Assembly (NCBI RefSeq): GCF_004362395.1
Contig: NZ_SNWE01000023.1
Span: 1-64,000, forward strand
Direction: 5' to 3'
Length of the DNA stretch: 64,000 nucleotides
DNA from: Salegentibacter sp. 24
GTDB taxonomy: Bacteria; Bacteroidota; Bacteroidia; Flavobacteriales; Flavobacteriaceae
Positions 44,469-52,995 of the stretch are shown in pieces. Each line of letters begins with the position of its first letter. Within the stretch, counting starts at the first letter, position 1. The translations under genes were made by a program, and so were the position numbers. The notes under the pieces are model-generated. The model saw only the letters and a program-made list of their open reading frames with translations, had not been told where the DNA came from and did not search any database.

Positions 44469-45490
44469 CGCTTTGCAGGTTTTTGGTTTTTCTTTTCGTA
44501 CCAGGCCAGTCCAAGTACAATGAATATCCCTACAAAGATAAAGAAAATTGCGATCCAGGTTTCCGCCGCACTGAATGATGGGAAATACCTGTCGTAATAA
44601 TCGATCACTCCATTTCCCTGGCTGTCAAGAATTATCTCTCCATTGGCATTTACTTTAAAGATCTTTTCTTTCCATGGCCAAACTACCCCCAGGGACCCTG
44701 TGATAAAGCCTATGATGGCGGCAAAGGTATCTTTTTTATAGTGCTTCAGGACGTAACCCAGAAAATGGGAAAGCGTTACTAAGCCGGCCAGGGAGCCCGC
44801 GCCAAATACCAGTATAACTTCAAGCAGGCGAATTCGATCTGGATTGTCTAAAAAACTAAAATCCAGCATGACTAAATCAGCCATGGTATCATATAAGGCA
44901 TTTACTGCGTCTACAAGTAGCAGGACATAATTTCCCATTAAGATAAGAATAAAAGATCCGGAGAGTCCGGGTAAGGTCATTCCTGAGACGCCAACAATGC
45001 CACAAAAGAATACAAACCAGAGATTATCATTTTCTTTGGCAGGTTCAAGAAAGCTAATGGATAAACCTACAATTATCCCCAGCAAAACGAAGCTCAGGGA
45101 ACGATTACTCCACTCGTCAAAATCCTTGCTGATATAATAGATGGAACCGACGATCATTCCGAAGAAGGCGGACCAAACATAGAGTTCGTAATGAAGTATT
45201 AAATAATCAAGCAACTTGGATACGCTAAAATAACTAATAAGCATCCCCAGGATGAGTAAACCAAGAAATTTTCCGTGGATATAATGGTATAAACTTCTGA
45301 ACCGCCCGTTGATAAGCAGGATAAAAGCTTTATAATTTATCTTTTGTAAGGAATAAATAAATTCCTCATAGAAACCGGCCACAAAAGCCACCACACCACC
45401 AGATACCCCGGGAACTTTATTAGCTGCTCCCATAGCTAAACCTTTAAGCACTAAAAGTACTTTGTCTGTAAAGGTTCTAGTCTGTTCCAT
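44465..45490 (-). CDS. DUF368 membrane protein, second of two
   Basis: A 341-residue polytopic protein. I start at MEQTRTFTDKV (45490); the longer ORF to 45532 overlaps deeply into the neighbouring gene. The family hallmark GLAMGAANKVPGVSGG appears near the N-terminus and VSGMTLPGLSGSF in the middle. DUF368 proteins include lineages implicated in polyprenyl-phosphate transport; I cannot assign the substrate. Overlaps the first DUF368 gene by 14 bp and aroE by 4 bp. Confidence 0.85.
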   Translation of the reverse strand: MEQTRTFTDKVLLVLKGLAMGAANKVPGVSGGVVAFVAGFYEEFIYSLQKINYKAFILLINGRFRSLYHYIHGKFLGLLILGMLISYFSVSKLLDYLILHYELYVWSAFFGMIVGSIYYISKDFDEWSNRSLSFVLLGIIVGLSISFLEPAKENDNLWFVFFCGIVGVSGMTLPGLSGSFILILMGNYVLLLVDAVNALYDTMADLVMLDFSFLDNPDRIRLLEVILVFGAGSLAGLVTLSHFLGYVLKHYKKDTFAAIIGFITGSLGVVWPWKEKIFKVNANGEIILDSQGNGVIDYYDRYFPSFSAAETWIAIFFIFVGIFIVLGLAWYEKKNQKPAKR

Positions 45491-46415
45491 TGGTTTTTTC
45501 TGAGCTTTTTGAAGCGAAGATTTCCAGGCCAAGAATTAAGAGAAAACCGGCGAGCATTAAAAGCAGGGCATATAGGGTTTGCGGCTGACCATCAAAATTC
45601 CATGGCAAAACCGAAGCTTCCTTTAGTACCACTTCTTTATCACCATACATTTGCGTTTGTAAGACATGCTTCCAGGGCCATATTTTATTAAGAGATCCGG
45701 CAATAAATCCGGTTAGTACTGCCAGGGTAATACTGCTGTAATGCACGAAAAGCCATTTTAAGATCTTAGAGAAACTAAGTAGTCCAATGATTGCACCCAA
45801 AGCAAATATTCCCAAAGTTTGGATATCGAAGTCGTGGGCGGCTTCGGTAATTCTTTTATAGGCTCCCAAAAGCACTAAGATAAACGCTCCTGATATCCCG
45901 GGAAGTATCATAGCGCAGATGGCGATGGCACCGGAAAAAAAGATAAATAAATTACTGTCGTTGGCCGCCATTGGTGGCAGGGAAACAATATAAAATGCAA
46001 CACCTGCCCCGATAAATAAAGCCAGGAAGATTTTAAAATTCCACTGGGGGATTTGTTTTCCAACATACCAGATACTGGCAAGTACAAGACCAAAGAAGAA
46101 AGACCAAATGAGTATGGGATGATTTTCAAGCAAATAATTTGCAACTCGCATCAAAGAAAATACGCTGATGAGGATACCGGTTAAAAGGGCTAAAATAAAT
46201 GGCCCGTTAAGCTGATGCCACATCGCTTTAAAACCTTTTTCCTTCCAGGTGGTTATCAGTGAAAAATTTACTCCACTAATGGTGGAGATTAATTCTTCGT
46301 AAATTCCTGAGATAAAAGCAATGGTTCCTCCCGAGACCCCGGGTACAACATCTGCAGCGCCCATTGCCATCCCTTTAAGGGTTACAGAAAAATGATCTTT
46401 AAAGGTTTTTCGCAT
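45477..46415 (-). CDS. DUF368 membrane protein, first of two
   Basis: A 312-residue paralogue of the next gene with the same signatures, GMAMGAADVVPGVSGGT near the N-terminus and ICAMILPGISGAF in the middle. About nine hydrophobic helices are visible. DUF368 proteins are inner-membrane proteins and the related PopT type is described as an undecaprenyl-phosphate flippase, so a carrier-lipid role is possible. A candidate promoter box lies 24 bp upstream. Confidence 0.85.
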   Translation of the reverse strand: MRKTFKDHFSVTLKGMAMGAADVVPGVSGGTIAFISGIYEELISTISGVNFSLITTWKEKGFKAMWHQLNGPFILALLTGILISVFSLMRVANYLLENHPILIWSFFFGLVLASIWYVGKQIPQWNFKIFLALFIGAGVAFYIVSLPPMAANDSNLFIFFSGAIAICAMILPGISGAFILVLLGAYKRITEAAHDFDIQTLGIFALGAIIGLLSFSKILKWLFVHYSSITLAVLTGFIAGSLNKIWPWKHVLQTQMYGDKEVVLKEASVLPWNFDGQPQTLYALLLMLAGFLLILGLEIFASKSSEKTNGTD

Positions 46416-46438
46416 GGTAACAAATTAAAATTCCGGCT

Positions 46439-46446
46439 CAAAGTTA
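46439..46446 (-). promoter_or_regulatory. -7 promoter box of the DUF368-aroE operon
   Basis: On the minus strand this reads TAACTTTG, matching TAnnTTTG, 23 bp before the ATG at 46415. It lies in the short gap after the TPR gene, so internal transcription is possible. Confidence 0.4.
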
Positions 46447-46455
46447 GTAAAATAA

Positions 46456-47853
46456 CTAAGAGAGATTTATAAAGGAATTTATAATTTGCCTTACGCTTTT
46501 TCGGTTAAATATTTGAGGAAATAATTCTTCGATCACAATATAATACTCGGCATCTAACTTTAGTCCTTTATTGAGGTGAAAATATGCTTTTTCCCCTTCA
46601 TTATGACTGAAATAAAGCCCGGCCAATCTAAATTCTATCTCAGCGGTATCCGGATAAAATTCCAGTGCCTGATTAAGATTTTGAATGGCGGTTTCAAATT
46701 CACCTAGATCTATTAAAATATCACAACGTCTAATCCAGGTCTCCAATTCGTAGTTTCCAAGATCAAGGCTTTTTTTATAACCGCGTTCGGCTTCCTCATA
46801 AAACTTCAGGCGATTATTTATTTTAGCATAACGTTTCCAGTACAAAACGTTTTCCTCATCTATATTGATGGCCTTATTGATATAATAAAGCGCTTTCTGA
46901 TAATTCTTCTTTTTGATATAAAAATCGGTGATCGCAATCCAGCCTTTGTCAAGAAGCGGATCCTCATGTACGCAATCTTTATAATGCTTGAGCGCGAGCT
47001 CATTTAAGCCTAGCTTTTCGAAACACTTGCCAATTCGCAGGTAGGCAAAGGAAGTAGGATCGTCGAGCTCCAGGGTTAAACGGTAATTTTCTATAGCCTC
47101 GTGATAACGATTTAATTTTTCAAGCACTTTGCCCTTTTCGAGATAAGCCCCTATAAAATAATCATCACTGATTATGGCGAAATCGAAAGCGGATAATGCT
47201 TTCTCATAATCCTTTAAGTCAAAATATTGTTTTCCAACCTGGTGCCAGGCAACCTCGCAGTATGGATTTTTATCCAAGTACATATTCAGGTATTCAATGG
47301 CCTGGGTTTTTTGATCAAGAAAATCAAAACAATACATAATATTGTAAAGGGCTGAATAATCTTCCTCATCGGCTTCCAGACATTTCATAAAGCTGAATTT
47401 CGCATGCTCAAAATCTTCGAGAAATAGATATTCCATTCCAATAAGGGAGTAAACTTCAGCAGGGTCAAGGGTGATATCCAGGGCCATTTCTAAAACCTCA
47501 ATGGCTTTGGCATGCTTATCACGTTTAGAAAGAATTTGCGCTTTTTGAATGTAGATTTCTTCGTTAGAAGATTCCAGTTGTTGGAGCTGCGTAAGCATTG
47601 CTTCAGCTACATCGAGTTTATCTTCAAAAACCAGAATCTCTATTTTAAAAAGTTTTAGGTTTGTAGAAGCAGGATGCTGTGCAAGGCCTAACTTAACCGC
47701 CTTTTTGGCTAATGCAAATTTCCCGTTCTCTAAATAGTAGTTAATGATATCCTCAAATTCCGCCGAATCAAAAAATAAAACATCATTAGTTTTAAGCATA
47801 GATTCAAATCGGGACAGTGAGAAATTATTTTCGTCGTTATGGCTTAATTGCAT
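46456..47853 (-). CDS. Tetratricopeptide-repeat protein
   Basis: A 465-residue protein of about twelve TPR units, seen in repeated A-x-Y/F-x-x-x-L patterns such as EDFEHAKFSFMKCLE, KDYEKALSAFDFAI and KNYQKALYYINKAI. There is no signal peptide. TPR proteins serve as protein-interaction scaffolds. It precedes the DUF368 genes by 40 bp on the same strand; whether it is cotranscribed is uncertain. I see no other domain. Confidence 0.88.
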   Translation of the reverse strand: MQLSHNDENNFSLSRFESMLKTNDVLFFDSAEFEDIINYYLENGKFALAKKAVKLGLAQHPASTNLKLFKIEILVFEDKLDVAEAMLTQLQQLESSNEEIYIQKAQILSKRDKHAKAIEVLEMALDITLDPAEVYSLIGMEYLFLEDFEHAKFSFMKCLEADEEDYSALYNIMYCFDFLDQKTQAIEYLNMYLDKNPYCEVAWHQVGKQYFDLKDYEKALSAFDFAIISDDYFIGAYLEKGKVLEKLNRYHEAIENYRLTLELDDPTSFAYLRIGKCFEKLGLNELALKHYKDCVHEDPLLDKGWIAITDFYIKKKNYQKALYYINKAINIDEENVLYWKRYAKINNRLKFYEEAERGYKKSLDLGNYELETWIRRCDILIDLGEFETAIQNLNQALEFYPDTAEIEFRLAGLYFSHNEGEKAYFHLNKGLKLDAEYYIVIEELFPQIFNRKSVRQIINSFINLS

Positions 47854-47905
47854 ACGTAGGTAATTACGGGATTTCTACTTTACTCACCAAGTGAGATTTA
47901 AAATA

Positions 47906-47924
47906 TTTCGACATTCGGTCGAAA
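47906..47924. repeat. Inverted repeat between aminotransferase and TPR genes
   Basis: TTTCGAC (47906-47912) and GTCGAAA (47918-47924) form a 7-bp inverted repeat with a 5-nt loop. A second small one (CTCAC/GTGAG) lies beside it. Either may terminate the aminotransferase transcript or bind a regulator; no T-run is present. Confidence 0.35.
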
Positions 47925-48034
47925 TTGCCTGATCTTTTTCAACTTAAGACCTTGGACCAGTGTTCTAAGGTATTTCTTAAAATTAGAAATGTTTATGTTT
48001 AAAAAGCAGTAAAAACAATATTGTTGTTAACAAA

Positions 48035-49234
48035 TTAATTAACAGTTCGCTGTTCCTTCAACATATTATTCAGTACGTCAATAATGATGCCACAGCCTTG
48101 CTTTATTTCATCTGGTGTTATAGTTAACGGCGGGGTAATCCGCACCGCTCTTTTCTCAAATAAAAGCCAGAATAGGATGAGGTTTTTTTCTTTACATTTT
48201 AGGATTAGTTCATTGGCTACTTCCTCTGAAGTAGTAATGATGGCAAGCATTAAACCAATTCCTCGTATTTCAGAAATAAGTGGGTGAACCAGTAGTTCCC
48301 TGAAGCGTTTTTCTTTTTCCAGGCTTTCTGCCATTAAGTCTGAAGTGGTGATTTCCTGTACAGTAGCTAATGCGGAAGCAGCTATTACGGGATTTCCCCC
48401 GAAGGTAGTGATGTGGCCCATTTTTGGATTATCAGAAAGAGTATCCATTATTTTACCCGCGGCAGAAAAGGCGCCTATGGGCATACCCCCGCCCAGTCCT
48501 TTTCCAAGTACCAATATATCCGGAACCACTTGAAAGTTTTCAAATCCAAAGAGTTTACCGGTCCGTCCCATACCGGGCTGGATTTCATCTAGTAGGAATA
48601 GGGCACCGACTTCCTGGCAGCGTTGTTTGACCTTTTGCAGGTAATTATGTTTGGGAAGTATAAAACCCGCTCCCCCCTGAATACTTTCCAGGATCACAGC
48701 AGCGGTTTTCTCCGTGATTCTCTGCAGATCTTTCTCCTGGTTGAACTCAATAAATGAAATTCCCCCTAAAAGTGGCCTGAAAGGTTTTTGTCGTTCTTCA
48801 TAATCCATTAGGCTTAAAGACCCCATAGTATTGCCATGGTAAGCCTGGCGGGCAGCGATAATTTCCCCGCGCCCTGTATAGCGACGGGCAAGTTTTAAAG
48901 CACCTTCAATAGCCTCGGTTCCAGAATTTGTCAGGTAGGTTTTTTCCAGTGGTTCAGGAAAGTGCCTGGCCAGCAGTTTAGTTAATTCAACTGCCGGCTG
49001 TTGTGCATATTCTCCATATACCATTACATGAAGGTATTTTTCAGCCTGGTGTTTTATGGCCTTTACCACCTTGGGATGACAATGTCCTAAACTACAGGCG
49101 GAAACCCCGGCAACAAAGTCAAGGTGTTTCCTGCCATCGGTAGTAAAAATATAGGAGCCACTGGCCGATTCCACTTCCAGCCCCAGAGGGTGCGGAGTGG
49201 TCTGTGCCTGGTACTTTAGAAAGTCTTTATTCAT
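48035..49234 (-). CDS. Class III PLP aminotransferase (acetylornithine/ornithine type)
   Basis: A 399-residue PLP-dependent transaminase of class III. LTNSGTEAIEGALKLAR, LLDEIQPGMGRTG and GKGLGGGMPIGAF, with the PLP Lys, are visible, and the pattern fits the acetylornithine/ornithine or 4-aminobutyrate subgroup. Which amino donor it uses cannot be decided. Its start overlaps the OstA-like gene's end by 8 bp, so it is translationally coupled. Confidence 0.88.
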   Translation of the reverse strand: MNKDFLKYQAQTTPHPLGLEVESASGSYIFTTDGRKHLDFVAGVSACSLGHCHPKVVKAIKHQAEKYLHVMVYGEYAQQPAVELTKLLARHFPEPLEKTYLTNSGTEAIEGALKLARRYTGRGEIIAARQAYHGNTMGSLSLMDYEERQKPFRPLLGGISFIEFNQEKDLQRITEKTAAVILESIQGGAGFILPKHNYLQKVKQRCQEVGALFLLDEIQPGMGRTGKLFGFENFQVVPDILVLGKGLGGGMPIGAFSAAGKIMDTLSDNPKMGHITTFGGNPVIAASALATVQEITTSDLMAESLEKEKRFRELLVHPLISEIRGIGLMLAIITTSEEVANELILKCKEKNLILFWLLFEKRAVRITPPLTITPDEIKQGCGIIIDVLNNMLKEQRTVN

Positions 49235-51035
49235 TATCCTGATCTACTTCAGCTTTAGTTTCTTCTTCGGATGCCTGCTCCCCAACACTCGATTTGATCA
49301 AAGTCTGCGGCTCTTTTAGTTGTGGGATACTATCTTTTGCCCTGTTTTGTAGATCTTCGGGTTTTAATCGTGATTTGTCATTTAGTAACAATTCATCGCC
49401 TTCTTCCCGCTCATCAAAAAATTCACCGGTATCCTCAGGTAAAGGGATCCCTTCAATTTTAACCAGATCCGGCGGTGGTTTGCCTTCGAATAAATCCTCT
49501 TTTTCCATTAACCTTTCATCCCCGCGCCAGTTGAAGCCTATCAATTTACGCACGTTCACCGGAAAATCTGCTTCGGGTGTTAAATTGCCATCTACATTCT
49601 GGTAATAATAAATATCTTGAATTTCCCGATTTTCAAAAAGTATTTTAATAGAGCTGGAGAGGGTCTTGTTTATCCCTATAAGCTCTTGCTCGTTATTTCT
49701 GCTATAATATAGTGTTTCTGTATTTTTGTTAATGTCCACCTGGTACAATTCATTATCATCGAAGAGGCCTACCAGGTCCATGCCTTTCACCTGGTTATAA
49801 CCTTCAATGGTATCTTTCTGAATCAAAAATGCGTTGTTAAACACCCGCATGGAATCGAGTTTTTCGGTTTTGGTATTGCTCTGTAAATGAATGGTATCTC
49901 CGGTCATCTGGCTGAGTCCGCTCCAAAGAACCGGGCTTCTACGCTTGTCTATTGAGGAAACAGGCCCGGAAGTGATATTGATCATTTTGGTGAGGCCGGT
50001 TTCCTGATTAATATGTACCGAATCACTCTTGCCGCTCATATCGCTTTTAAAAAGTCGAACATCATAAAATCCCCGGATAATACGCTTATCGGGTTTGCCA
50101 GTAATCATAATGGTATCACCGTGAATAAAGAGGGAATCATTATCCTGCACGGTAGCAGCAACAGCCCTCTTGGTAATAAAAACGGAATCTTTGTCCCTGA
50201 AAACCTCGGCATAATGCCCGGTAACCAGACTTTTATTAGCGGTATCTATTACCCTGATATTGTTGGTGGCAGAAGCAAAATTGGTATTTCGGTTAAAATA
50301 CATGCTGTCGCCTTTAACGGTTCTATTTTCATAATCTATCCTGGAATTTTTAACAAAGTACCCCGTATCGCCACGGGTGTCATAAAAGCCGCGTTCACAA
50401 TATACCGTACTGGTCTCACTTTCAATAGTAGAAGGGCCGTATAGATAAGCATGGCCGGTTTCGCCATAAAAATCCAGTTGTTCTGAATTAATAACATATT
50501 CAGGATTGGTGAGTACTACATCTGATACAAAGGAATATTTATCCTCTTCCATAAAATAGCGTCCGATATTGCTGGTTATTACCCCACCGGTATCAATAAC
50601 CTTTCCGCCACTTCTATAATAGGCCTGTTGTTTGATCCTGTCAAAGAACAGACTGTCCGTTTTAAGAGTGGTCTGTGGGCGGTTCATCACAACATCGCCA
50701 CTGGCAAAGGCAAACTGGGAATCTCCATTATATTCCGCATAACTGCTGTTTAAAGTGACGGTATCGCCCTGTTGCATTCTTACATTACCAAAGGCTCTGA
50801 AGAAATTTTCATCTTTATAGTGAATGGCAAGATCGCACCAGACCTCGATCCCTTCGTGTTTAAAATATACCTGGTTTTCTACCTTGCTTAGTACAAAGGC
50901 CCCTGGATATTTCTCATCCTGAATATTTCTATCGGCACTATAATCAATTTCTTTAGCTTCCTGCGCAATGCCATTAATTGGTATTACCCATAGCGCTATA
51001 ATTATAAAAAGAATAAATTTTTTCAAGCTGAACAT
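49227..51035 (-). CDS. OstA/LptA-like periplasmic protein
   Basis: A 602-residue protein with a signal peptide (SLKKFILFIIIALWVIPINGIAQ; start MFSLKK at 51035, an ATG six codons upstream at 51053 is less likely). The N-terminal ~250 residues are successive beta-strand repeats (GDTVTLNSSYAEYNGD, TLKTDSLFFDR) typical of LptA/OstA jellyroll proteins that carry or form a bridge for lipopolysaccharide. The C-terminal part is acidic and low-complexity. It is the large OstA-like form of this phylum. Confidence 0.8.
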   Translation of the reverse strand: MFSLKKFILFIIIALWVIPINGIAQEAKEIDYSADRNIQDEKYPGAFVLSKVENQVYFKHEGIEVWCDLAIHYKDENFFRAFGNVRMQQGDTVTLNSSYAEYNGDSQFAFASGDVVMNRPQTTLKTDSLFFDRIKQQAYYRSGGKVIDTGGVITSNIGRYFMEEDKYSFVSDVVLTNPEYVINSEQLDFYGETGHAYLYGPSTIESETSTVYCERGFYDTRGDTGYFVKNSRIDYENRTVKGDSMYFNRNTNFASATNNIRVIDTANKSLVTGHYAEVFRDKDSVFITKRAVAATVQDNDSLFIHGDTIMITGKPDKRIIRGFYDVRLFKSDMSGKSDSVHINQETGLTKMINITSGPVSSIDKRRSPVLWSGLSQMTGDTIHLQSNTKTEKLDSMRVFNNAFLIQKDTIEGYNQVKGMDLVGLFDDNELYQVDINKNTETLYYSRNNEQELIGINKTLSSSIKILFENREIQDIYYYQNVDGNLTPEADFPVNVRKLIGFNWRGDERLMEKEDLFEGKPPPDLVKIEGIPLPEDTGEFFDEREEGDELLLNDKSRLKPEDLQNRAKDSIPQLKEPQTLIKSSVGEQASEEETKAEVDQDNE

Positions 51036-51040
51036 TTTTT

Positions 51041-51048
51041 CAAAAGTA
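51041..51048 (-). promoter_or_regulatory. Candidate -7 box for the OstA-like gene
   Basis: On the minus strand this reads TACTTTTG, matching TAnnTTTG, with the G only 6 bp from the ATG at 51035. The leader would be very short or absent, so either the start or the promoter is uncertain. Confidence 0.3.
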
Positions 51049-51134
51049 AACAAAATTTAAGCCAAAATTATTCATTTCTAATCATTGAAATCGGCCAGGA
51101 AACTTATTGGAAAATTAATGCATGCTCTTTATTT

Positions 51135-51154
51135 TTTATCCTTGCTAGGATAAA
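51135..51154. promoter_or_regulatory. Inverted repeat upstream of the ferritin-like pair
   Basis: TTTATCC (51135-51141) and GGATAAA (51148-51154) form a perfect 7-bp inverted repeat with a 6-nt centre. It lies ~130 bp upstream of the ferritin-like start and ~100 bp from the OstA start. A regulator site is possible. Confidence 0.3.
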
Positions 51155-51287
51155 CAAACGGTAAATTTTTCTAAAAATTCACAGTATTTAAGGTTCCCGG
51201 GTTTTCGTTTAGAAAACTTTAACGTGGATTATAAAACCAAGGCTTACTTCATCCCGTAAGTTTAAGAAATAACTAAAAATTTAAATT

Positions 51288-52031
51288 ATGGAAAAACCAC
51301 GTATTAAGGTTAATGCGGTCTCCGCAAAACCTTCAAAAAACAGTAATTCTCGAAGAAAATTCCTTAAGATAGGAGGGCTTGCCATGGCTGGTTCCGGCTT
51401 ATTGCTTTATGGTTGTAGTGACGATGATGATATGGGGCCAGAACCAATGCCACCAGGAGAAGTTTTTGATCTTGGAAGCGGCGATGTTGGGATCTTGAAT
51501 TATGCTTATGCATTAGAACAACTGGAAGCAGCATTCTATACTAAGGTCTTAGATGGTTCTTATTGGGCGGGAGCCAGTGCTGAAGAAAAATTAATTTTAG
51601 AAGATCTATATGACCACGAGGTAATTCACAGAGAATTCTTTAAGGCTGCTATTAGCGCAAATGCTGAAGCTAGCCAGGTTTTACCAGAACTGGAATTTGA
51701 TTTTAGCAGTGTCAATTTTGCTGACAGGGATTCTGTGTTAGCCACCGCAAGGGTTTTGGAAGATACGGGTGTAGCCGCTTATAACGGTGCTGGTAGTTTA
51801 CTGCAAACTCCCGATTTCCTAGTACTTGCCGGTAAGATTGTATCGGTAGAGGCCAGGCATGCGGCAGCAATTCGTTCTATATACTTAGAAAGTGATACAG
51901 CCTTCGCAGGTGATGAGATTATTGATAGCAACGGACTCGGCCTTGCCAAGGATCCGCAGACAATTCTTAGCGAAGTTGGAGCTACCGGCTTTGTTGTTAC
52001 AGAATTTACTGCCAACAATTTGCCTCAATAA
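51288..52031 (+). CDS. Tat-exported ferritin-like lipoprotein
   Basis: A 247-residue protein. SRRKFLKIGG is a close match to the Tat signal, followed by a hydrophobic stretch and lipobox LLYGC (Cys ~43), then SDDDD, which is the type of sequence described as a lipoprotein export signal to the cell surface in Bacteroidota. The C-terminal ~180 residues have four helices with Glu and His positions (YALEQLEAAFY, HEVIHREFF, RVLEDTGVAAY, VEARHAAAI) of the Ferritin_2 family. Function of such proteins is not settled. A paralogue follows 27 bp downstream. Confidence 0.85.
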   Translation: MEKPRIKVNAVSAKPSKNSNSRRKFLKIGGLAMAGSGLLLYGCSDDDDMGPEPMPPGEVFDLGSGDVGILNYAYALEQLEAAFYTKVLDGSYWAGASAEEKLILEDLYDHEVIHREFFKAAISANAEASQVLPELEFDFSSVNFADRDSVLATARVLEDTGVAAYNGAGSLLQTPDFLVLAGKIVSVEARHAAAIRSIYLESDTAFAGDEIIDSNGLGLAKDPQTILSEVGATGFVVTEFTANNLPQ

Positions 52032-52058
52032 TTATTTAATCAACTTAAAAACAATATT

Positions 52059-52898
52059 ATGGATATTATAAAATTTTTAGACGAATTTACTACAGATAGT
52101 CTTACCAAAAAAGCTTCTTCAAGACGGGAAATGCTCGGGAACCTGGGGAGCTTAGGAAAAAAAGCAGCCATGGTAGCAGTTCCTTTTGGACTTGCCTCCA
52201 CCTCGGGTAAAGCTTTCGCTCAAAGCAGCGCAAGTGATGCCACGGCGGCTCTTCAACTTGCCCTTACCCTGGAATATCTTGAAGCTGAATTCTATATGAA
52301 AGCATTAGATTCTGGTGTACTGCCCAGTGGCGGAAGAGCAGAAGCGGTTTATAACCAAATCTCGAAACACGAATCAGCCCACGTTGCATTTTTACAAGCT
52401 GGATTAGGGGATAACTCCGTTGCTTCTCCAGAATTCGATTTTACGGCAGGAGGGGCTTTCGATCCTTTTAACCCGAATAACGATATGGCTTACGCCCAGT
52501 TACTGGCTTTAGCGCAGGCTTTTGAAGATACAGGGGTTAGAGCGTACAAAGGACAGGCCGGTAACCTTATGGGAACCCAGTTCTTAACCCCTGCCCTGCA
52601 AATACATTCTGTAGAGGCAAGGCATGCCTCGGAAATCAGAAGACTAAGAGCTGAAGTGATCAATGAAAGTTTGAATGAAAATGCCCTAGGTTGGATTACT
52701 TTGGATAACCGTGGACCAGGAATGCCAGAAGCCACGAAAGATGTTTATGTTGGTGAAGATAATGTGGTTCAAGGTGGGGTAAACCTGGTAGATGCTACCG
52801 GATTTGATGCGGTTTCTGTTTCCCAGGCCTTTGATGAACCTATGAGTGGAGAGGTAGCCCAGCAAATTGCAGGATTATTTATCGTACCCAGTGAGTAA
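52059..52898 (+). CDS. Tat-exported ferritin-like protein
   Basis: A 279-residue paralogue of the preceding gene. SRREMLGNLG and a hydrophobic segment ending SGKAFAQ indicate a Tat signal with signal-peptidase I cleavage, so this one is soluble in the periplasm. Helices with LEYLEAEFYMKAL, KHESAHVAF, ALAQAFEDTGVRAY and SVEARHASEIRR give the ferritin-like Glu/His set. The two are probably an operon ending at the terminator at 52943-52972. Ligand and role are unknown. Confidence 0.85.
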   Translation: MDIIKFLDEFTTDSLTKKASSRREMLGNLGSLGKKAAMVAVPFGLASTSGKAFAQSSASDATAALQLALTLEYLEAEFYMKALDSGVLPSGGRAEAVYNQISKHESAHVAFLQAGLGDNSVASPEFDFTAGGAFDPFNPNNDMAYAQLLALAQAFEDTGVRAYKGQAGNLMGTQFLTPALQIHSVEARHASEIRRLRAEVINESLNENALGWITLDNRGPGMPEATKDVYVGEDNVVQGGVNLVDATGFDAVSVSQAFDEPMSGEVAQQIAGLFIVPSE

Positions 52899-52942
52899 TA
52901 ATGAATATTATTCTAAGTTTTTGTTACAGGAATTTAGTTAAA

Positions 52943-52972
52943 AAAAGCCGTTTCATTGCTGAAACGGCTTTT
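52943..52972. terminator. Bidirectional intrinsic terminator
   Basis: AAAAGCCGTTTC (52943-52954) and GAAACGGCTTTT (52961-52972) form a perfect 12-bp stem with a 6-nt loop. It separates the ferritin-like operon (plus) from the purA operon (minus). Confidence 0.85.
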
Positions 52973-52995
52973 GATTTTTATATCGCTATTTATAT

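Noticed and set aside
50013-50444. 143-codon ORF antisense to the OstA-like gene
   Set aside because: Arises from strand-repeat composition; no homologous features.
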